DNA of 64,000 nucleotides from Daphnia pulex. Lineage: Eukaryota > Arthropoda > Branchiopoda > Diplostraca > Daphniidae. A program made the translations under genes and the position numbers. The notes beneath the pieces were generated by a model, which worked only from the letters and a program-made list of their open reading frames with translations, was not told the DNA's origin and searched no databases. The stretch spans positions 5,580,001-5,644,000 of the forward strand of contig NC_060024.1 in NCBI RefSeq assembly GCF_021134715.1, written 5' to 3'. Of this stretch, positions 57,042-64,000 are shown in pieces. Numbering within the stretch: the stretch's first letter is position 1; each line of letters opens with the position of its first letter.

Positions 57042-58848
57042 TATGTGAACGGCTCCAAACAGATCATCAACAGATTGGATATTTAGTTTCTTCAGCGTAT
57101 TGTTTTAAAGGAATTTGCAAGATGGGGCAGAAGTGTGTAGTCGCGACATCCTAACCGACCTCTTTGTTTTTTTTTATGTATATAGGACTTAGCGAAATGG
57201 CCATCACATCGATCGATAGTAAGTGGTTTCCAGTTAAAGTCCCAAAGTGCTCCACTTCTTGGAGCTATTGTTGTTAATGGCTAAATTTTCTAAAACCCAA
57301 GAACCCACCTTATAAATGTTCGAGTCAATGTTTTTTGTCAGAGTAGATCGTGCAAACCTGAGAAAAAAATTAGTTAAACTGACCAAAATCTTTACACCAC
57401 TTTCTTAATTTGGTTCAAGTAATTTTATTACAGTTTTTTGTATGCTTTGATTTGTAGTAATAACCATTCCAAATTTTGCAACAGAAACTGTATGAATTCT
57501 TACTTGTGTGTTACAAATGAATCCTTGTCTGGCTAGAAAACTGAAACTTCATCTTAATCCAAGCATGACTCCAACAACAAAACAACTGAATGTTTTGAAG
57601 CCACATTTGTGATACCTTTCTCTAAATAAGTCAAAGTTTAGTTTTTTGATAAAATGTTCATGGAATAGGTATCATCTCTGGTGAAAGAAAAAAATCGTGA
57701 ATGCATAGTTTATCCGTAAATCATGAACATAAGCGGAACTACTGGTATGTCTTTAAAATCAGTTTGCGTATGTTTTAAAACGCAATCCTGAGTATCTGAT
57801 TCAAGTAAATACCGTGGTCTTCTTTAAACGGAAATATTGTTCATCGGATTCTTCACCAAAATATCCGATGAGCATTCGACATGTGAATTTTTGAGCAATT
57901 TCTCGCAATTTTTCGTTCAAATTCGTCGATTTAAACATTTCCCTTCTCTTTCTGCGACTTAAAGTAATATTTCTTTCGTGTTAATCCCGACTTACTCGTT
58001 ACACTAAGTTGAAGTGGCACCTTGGATCCAGTAATATTCAACATTTCGCCAGTGTTTTTTATTAACCTTTGTGACTATTAAAAAATATGTTAAAAAACAC
58101 ATTTTGGTAAAAAGGGGTTTTTGGTGAGAACCTAGACACCTCTCATATTGGTTCAAAAAACTTCAAAATACCACCTAAGTTTAAATTTAACGAAATTTTG
58201 TAAGGAACTTTAATTTTTATACGTTAAAGATTCACACGAACACAACGCGAAACACTTGAGATCAAACAGACAAAACTGATGCTATAAACTCGATAGAACT
58301 TCTTTTACCCTATGAACTCATCGTCTCATCCCTCCTAAACCAATTTCAGCACCAATTTCAGCGACCTCTAAATAATTTAAGATTATGGAATATTTTGTTT
58401 ATTCTACACTAAGCATATATTTCACAAAAAAATTTACATCTGGAAAAAAATATAGTTTGAATTAATGTTAGAATGTGCATTTTTTTAATGGCAGTGAAAT
58501 TCAAAGAAATTTAAAAAAGTGTAAATTCAAAGAATTCAACGGGATATCTGAAGCATACTGTGACAGCTAAAATAACCATTTCATCGACATGTTTTAAACT
58601 CGTTTTCAATCTTACCTCGAAATCCAGATATGTTAAAAAAGTTTGATTTACATATTTTAGGTAGCGAACATTCGGCTGATGCATGGAAAGTATGGGGATT
58701 TGATGACTTCCACAGTTTTCGACCGAAATCCACATTTTAGAACTCCATTTTGCACCCTGCTTATCAAAGACATTGAAACACTTGGCTTCCCCAGCATCCT
58801 TTTTTCTTTAAACTCAAACTACTAAAATCAGCTCAAAACTCCACCAAC
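57042..58848. other. No supported gene
   Basis: AT-rich; short frames only. A - strand frame at 58735-58511 lacks motifs. Confidence 0.4.
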
Positions 58849-59440
58849 ATGGATAATATCCCCATACACACCTCTTTGGTTCCGAATGAAAAAATCCGAT
58901 GCAACTGCCATCGGATACACAAACGGAGCAGTCAACACAGAAGCTGCGTCCTTCGCTTATACTTTACCTGTTTAACAAAAAAGAGGCATGGCACCTCATC
59001 AGAGATCCAACATCCAACCTGCCAAACTAAAAGGGATCAAAAGGCCCTCAAAGTTATCAGCAAAACAAAACGAGCTGTTCATCTTCAGTTATTCCAAAGC
59101 GGACATTCAAACAATAGACGAAACTATCAATATATTAAAAAACTCGGCCCTGCTAGACATCTGGAACATCCCACTCTCCTCAAAACATCCGGTAACCAAA
59201 CGTAAATTATGTGGATTCAAAGCCATGTCGGGTCCACTGGAAACGAGTCAGTAGACCAATTGGCAAAAAATGCGGATGGAATGCTATTTCAAAATCGAAT
59301 TCAAAATCCTCTCACGGGCAATGTAGAAAAGAATGGTCAAAGACAATAACTCTTAATAATCAGAAAGAATGTGGCAATCGGTGTGTGACTTTCAAAGCCA
59401 GACGAGCCATCGTCGTTTTATGCCTTTTGGTTCCCTATTT
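58849..59440 (+). pseudogene. LINE RNase H remnant
   Basis: The + strand frames read AIGYTNGAVNTEAASFAYTLP (near 58905-58970), NELFIFSYSKADIQTIDETI (near 59065-59130) and MWIQSHVGSTGNESVDQLAK (near 59205-59270). These are the D-G-S, D-S-K and H-V-x-G-N-E-x-x-D blocks of non-LTR retrotransposon RNase H. The first catalytic Asp is Asn here (TNG for TDG) and the second is Tyr (SYSK for SDSK). The upstream reverse transcriptase is absent. Confidence 0.6.
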
Positions 59441-59455
59441 ATAGACCGGCAAAGT

Positions 59456-59695
59456 AGCCCGATTTTGATAAGCTCCTCCCGCGTGTTCCTTAACTTTTAC
59501 ATCAATTTATTGATGCCCTGCCCTTAACAAAAAGAGTCTGAAAAAAATCAGGAAGTAGCCAACCTTCATGGCTACTTAAAAAAATATTCGTTGTCCCCCG
59601 TCAAAAATTCAATTTTTGGAAAAGCCGCAAAAATCACCTTTTTTGATAAGGTGCTCTCACGCGTTCCCAAACTTTCGGTAGCTACTGTAGGTTAT
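59456..59695. repeat. Dispersed repeat with GCGTTCCCAAACTTT motif
   Basis: CTCACGCGTTCCCAAACTTT (59656-59675) matches in inverted orientation the block at about 9588-9610. A weaker copy (TCCTCCCGCGTGTTCCTTAAC) lies at 59473-59493. The same two-copy layout occurs at both places, which suggests one unnamed repeat family. Confidence 0.4.
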
Positions 59696-59699
59696 TTCA

Positions 59700-60053
59700 A
59701 AAACGTTTAATGTATGGAGAAGTCTGTCAAAAGAAATATCTCATAGTTCTATAACAGCAGTTCAGTCTAAATAGATTCATTATTTGAAATTCTGATCTCA
59801 TTCATTGTACACGAATTGCAACCTTCAAGAGGATCTCGAATTAGGGGTATTGTTAGATCTACCAGTTTTTAAAAATGTGCGTTAAAGAATCTGTACTATA
59901 CAAAATTAATTTTTTTTAATAAATTTATTTTAAATCTTAACATACACGAATTTTATATTACATTTTCTGATTTTTATGGCAATTTCTTAAACCTATTAGC
60001 AACCTATTTTAAAAGAATATTTGAAAAAAATGATAATGATGTGCAAAACAATA
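59700..60053. other. No supported gene
   Basis: AT-rich spacer before the coiled-coil segments. Confidence 0.4.
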
Positions 60054-60850
60054 ATTAATTACTGATTGAATGGTTTCGCTCAACTCGTCCGCACGTGTCT
60101 TGTGCTTCAACATTTCTTCTGTGAGTTTCTCATTGTTTTTTTTTTCAAGTTGATCACGCTTTTCATTTAACTCTTTTTCCAGTGCAATGTTATCTGCTTC
60201 TTGCACCTGTTTCATGGTTACCAATTTTTCTTTCAATTCCAGCAACTCAGTTTCTTTACTGGCAAGTTCGGAAACGGATCCAGCAGTACTATTTGAAGCA
60301 CATTTCCAATCTTCCTTCAAGCGTTTAAGCTCTTCTTTTAACGCTGCTTCTCTACTGCAACTCTCTTCAAACTGGATTTGTAACTTTTCGTATTGTTCCG
60401 TAAAAGAAAAATGATAATTAAAAAGAGCGTTCCCTCCCGGAATGCTTTACAAAATAGTTACATCTGAAAACTGACACTCATTCCGGAACTGGTCTACTTC
60501 TTTTTCCATTTGAGACTTCCCCAGTTGAACCCGAGCAAGAGTAGCTGCCGGTAAAGTTTTAAGCTCTTCCTCCAGTAAACCTCGTTCAAGTTTGTTTGTT
60601 TTCAGCTGACCAATCTGAATTGTTAGTTCTTTAATTGTATCCTCGTGGTCGACAATGGTTTTCCGGAATTCGGCATTCTCTTTAGCAAGTTAATCCCGCA
60701 AAATTAATATAATCTAACATTTTGAATTTGATTTGAACAACAATATAAACTTCAAATGAAAATGTACCTTGGCGTCTTGCATATCGCTCAAATTTTTGTG
60801 CATCCTTTCGTTTTCTTTCAATAGGTGAGAATCTCATACCAGCAAGCTTT
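60054..60850 (-). CDS. Coiled-coil protein, partial
   Basis: Reading right to left, exon-like pieces at about 60835-60770 (ENERMHKNLSDMQDAK), 60690-60470 (IKELTIQIGQLKTNKLERGL) and 60410-60060 (KEKLVTMKQVQEADNIALEK) form continuous heptad-rich sequence. The last ends at a donor-like GTAATT after ADELSETIQS. The composition (E, K, L, Q) is that of a long coiled coil, for example a motor, centrosomal or Golgi tether protein, but no diagnostic head domain is visible. In the middle piece a TAA interrupts the frame near its start unless the acceptor lies after it. Both ends of the gene are missing, so it may be a fragment. Confidence 0.45.
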
Positions 60851-60904
60851 GTTTATACTTGCAAAAGAGACTCTTCTTTTGCAGGGAAGCGACCGGTGAC
60901 GCTA

Positions 60905-60992
60905 GTTAATGCTTGGCAAGTAAAAGAAAGAAGAAGGAAAGAAAGAAAAGAAAAGAAAAAGAAAATAATAAGAGAAGAAAGAAAAAAAAAGA
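60905..60992. repeat. Purine-rich low-complexity tract
   Basis: A run of about 85 bp composed almost only of A and G (AAAGAAAGAAGAAGG type units) on the + strand. Confidence 0.6.
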
Positions 60993-60999
60993 CGCGGGT

Positions 61000-63352
61000 T
61001 ACCCAACACGATTGTCGATTCAAATCAAGAGCAGCTGGAAAAGCAGGAGTATTCCAGTACTGAACACCAAGAGGAGCATACTCAATAGCGGTTAGGCTTT
61101 TTCTATCCCCCATCTGTTTTTCATAATGATAAATAAAAATTGTAATGACAAAAGTGACAAAAGGTTGAAGATGAAAATATTGCAAAAATTAAACATTCGT
61201 GTAGTAAGTGAAATTGTTGTACAATTACTTACTTTAAGAATTTGTATAAAACGGTGTAATGGGCACTTCTATAATAACTGTGTAGTTCATATATTCATCT
61301 ATAACTCTATATGTTCATTCTATAACCTGTCCTCGAGCAGGGGATGGGAACTCGTTACATTTTTCAACAACATCCCAGCGACTGTTTTTTCCTAGAACCG
61401 ATCAAAATACATACCGCACATTTTAAGAAACAATGGAGACATTCGTTGAATCAGACTTAGATGTTCTCTAGAATCTATATAAATACCTTGTTAGGCGTAA
61501 TATCATGGCTAGCTCCAGAGCTGCATGCTATAGAAGCACCAGGACTAAAATCCATGGATATGTAAGATATCTATCTATTGTTCGTTGAACACCATTGACA
61601 TCAATCGTCCTACAAAGCTCCTTTATCATCACTGCTTCATTTGAGTAAGTAAATTACCAACAACTTTATTTTATTGAATCGAATAAATCAGTTTAAATTC
61701 TGCTGATTCTTACTTTATCGCTCTCTTACTTGTTTACTCGATATTTAATTTTTCGGATCACGGATCATGGATTTCACTTTCGGAATTAAATTTCCAGCAG
61801 TATGTTTTCAATTGCTGGGGAACCTTTAATTGACAATGGTTGGTTACCAAGGAAGTAGTTTCAAATATCCAACCCTTGAATTGGATTTATTAATGCGCTT
61901 TCACAGTAAAAAAAAGGGAGTATAATATTATGTTGCGCCTAAAGACAGCCGAGCTTGTTAATGCTAATGGAGCAGGTCAGTTATTTTAGACCCCTTTGTA
62001 ATAGAGTGGATTGTGAAACTCTAGGACAAAATTATCCATCCATCCATGCTCAATGCACGATGTAGAATAGACAGGTGGAGCCGTGGAGCGACTTGGGTAA
62101 CGTGATTAACTAAAAAGTAAAAAATCATTGATGTTTTATCGGCGTTGCCAATCACCTTAATATTGGTAGAAGTAAAATTTACTGCCTAGCCTTTTGAAAA
62201 TGAGAATGCCACTGTTATCCACTATGTGTCCCTATCCATAGCCTATTTGGGATGGACTAGTTTTAGCCTTGAGCTTCCTTATCTCGTCCATGCTTTTGTT
62301 TTGGCGCAGTCCATATTGGTCGATTGGACATCAACGCATTCTAGTGATGGTAAGGAACAACTTAAAAAAATAAAATATTTTCAATTGTCCTCCGTGGTCT
62401 CGTTGTCAAGTGGTCTACATTCTCATTCAGTCGAAAACCTCCAACTAGGTTAGAGAGAGACGGACGGACCCACACATACTGGGTGAATTTCTTCTTCCCA
62501 CCCCCCCCCATCATGGGATTTTTTCAATTTGTTTTCTTATTCTTTTTTTCTTTGATTGGAATGATGATTGGAAATGGACCAAAATTGGACAAATAGGAAA
62601 TGAATGATTGAATTTTTGGCATGAATAATTTTCTGCTTGTTGTGTGTTTTGGCAGGTGCAAGATGTTACTATGGGTTGCATCTAGCACTTTGTGCGCAAA
62701 CTTTTGGCCGTCCGAGTGTTGCCCGCCCTCCTTGATAGGCCGCGTCTCACATCAATCCCCAGTTCGTAAGAATGTCCTTTCCTTTTCTTCTTTTTCCCCT
62801 TCCTTCTTTAGAAAATAAAAATAAGAAGACCCCAAAAAATCGGAATGCTATCAACCCCGCCGTCCGCCCAGGGGGAAATGGTTGTAAATGTCGTTTGAAA
62901 TGTCGTGAGAAATGCGCAAAGCTATGCACTTTGCCAGTCTCGTCAGAGGGGTTGGTCGATAGATTGAAAAATGAAAAGAGGGGCGATTAAGAGCAGCAAC
63001 CAGTGGGTGAGAGAGAGAGTGAGACCTGACATCTACGAATAGAGAAATCAGTACCGCAGTCATTTTTTTGTAGCGACCGGGCAGCAGCGGCCGAAAAAAG
63101 AACGATCAACAAGAATGACAAAAAAGACGAGCAACATGAACGCCACAACAACAATGCAAAGTGGAGTTGAATGCCCAAAAATTCCGCACGTACACAAAAA
63201 CAGAAAATTTTTCTCTAAGATTGTTGTGTCGTTGGCCATAGATCTATTAAATTGCAACGAATTTGTACAAATAGCGAGAAATAGTGACAAGTGGCGCCAA
63301 TCGACCACACCCAAAAAAACGAAAGAAGAAAACAGAAAATTAATTTACCTTT
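61000..63352. other. Long stretch without a supported gene
   Basis: Open frames at 62226-62453, 62621-62990 and 63060-63314 lack motifs, splice partners or consistent composition. A C run (62503-62509) and a GAGAGA tract (63009-63018) are the only notable simple sequences. Confidence 0.4.
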
Positions 63353-63951
63353 GATTTTCTTTGACGCATATCCTCATGTCGTCATATATTTTCTGCTTAA
63401 TTTCTCGACCATTGGAGGAACGTGAGACGAGAACCACTACGAAAATCGGTCTGGTTGAAATTATTGGGATCAGTTGCAAATTCCATTGATTTCTACGTTG
63501 AGTCATAGGTGGTCCAGTGCGTTCACAGGGATCACACTCGAGTGTATCCATTTTGAGGGAGTGTACTGATCCTTGATGTCCAGGATTCTGACAATTCAAT
63601 CCAGGTTCTTCGGCATTTACGTTTATTTTCGGTATCATGCCATTTGTTACTTCCGTGTAACCACTATTTTTTTTCGGCAAACGGTGCAGAACTCCATCGT
63701 CATCTTGCACTGAAAAATTTAAAAAAAAAAATAAGAAATATATGCTGTAATGATGTAGCGTCGGAAACAATAAATTTAAAATAAATGATTGTCAAAGAGA
63801 ATGATGTATTAGCTTTAATGATGTAAATTAGCTTGAAAAATAAAAACTGTCGACAGTTCCATTTTTTGTGCGTTGCCGACAGAAAGGGGGAACATTGTGC
63901 AGCACGGAATGCAAGACAAATAGTACACAACCAATAACAAAGACTCTGCAT
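63353..63951 (-). CDS. Possible secreted or membrane protein, unrecognised, partial
   Basis: A first exon from 63951 encodes a signal peptide (MQSLCYWLCTICLAFRAAQC). A second exon begins after a good acceptor (ttttcag, about 63712), reads DDDGVLHRLPKKNSGYTEVT and runs to a donor (AG-GTAAAT) at about 63353. It includes Cys residues (LNCQNPGH, ECDPCE) and a hydrophobic strand PIFVVVLVSRSS. That strand recalls the start of type II glycosyltransferase catalytic domains, but the match is too short to claim. No downstream exon was found with confidence. Confidence 0.35.
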
Positions 63952-64000
63952 CAAAGACTTTATTTTTATAATATCCCTTTTCTAACACGATTGAATCATA

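Noticed and set aside
63060..63314. 84-codon - strand frame with a hydrophobic stretch
   Set aside because: Could be a downstream exon of the gene at 63353-63951, but no acceptor in the right phase was found and the sequence is low in information.

Overview
The window is nuclear DNA of an animal. Its genes have many small exons separated by GT-AG introns mostly of 60-100 bp. A crustacean of the Daphnia type is my best guess, inferred from the compact introns, the mix of DIRS-like, BEL/Pao, hAT and LINE debris, and the Star-like FkbM gene; I could not run a search to confirm it.

Four host genes can be assembled exon by exon with consistent splice phases. On the + strand, an SLC37-type sugar-phosphate exchanger occupies 1494-4121 (13 exons, 513 aa), and an SLC5-type sodium-coupled monocarboxylate transporter occupies 26837-30198 (19 exons, 634 aa). 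On the - strand, two related secreted DNA/RNA non-specific nucleases lie at 15532-17121 (3 exons, 405 aa) and 22092-25408 (9 exons, 764 aa). The second has a coiled coil and a fibrinogen-like domain of the neurexin IV/CASPR kind spliced in front of the nuclease. A Star-like FkbM gene (31452-32737, -) is intact except for one in-frame TGA. A U6 snRNA gene (18571-18676, -) has a perfect body but an unusual 5' stem-loop.

The rest is repeat-rich. 4941-9042 is a young element with two nearly identical LTRs in inverted orientation, flanked by a 4-bp duplication. 9964-12000 holds foldback DNA, a broken PHD-finger gene and hairpins. 12240-14830 is a decayed DIRS-like tyrosine-recombinase retrotransposon. 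20741-21774 is a 1-kb element with long terminal inverted repeats. 37505-38782 is a hAT fragment butted onto a LINE endonuclease fragment, and 42541-43059 is another hAT fragment. 46748-52340 is a mosaic of two BEL/Pao elements carrying a long intact RT-RNase H-integrase frame. Next to it are fragments of two host genes (Hsp110-like and methylmalonate-semialdehyde dehydrogenase-like), a third BEL remnant (about 54110-54400) and a LINE RNase H remnant (about 58849-59440).

Partial or uncertain - strand genes remain at 34390-37190 (exon duplicated in tandem four times), 44036-44641, 53560-56600, 60054-60850 (coiled coil) and 63353-63951 (window edge). Long stretches (30.2-31.4, 32.7-34.4, 38.8-42.5, 57-58.8 and 61-63.3 kb) show no gene I can support.
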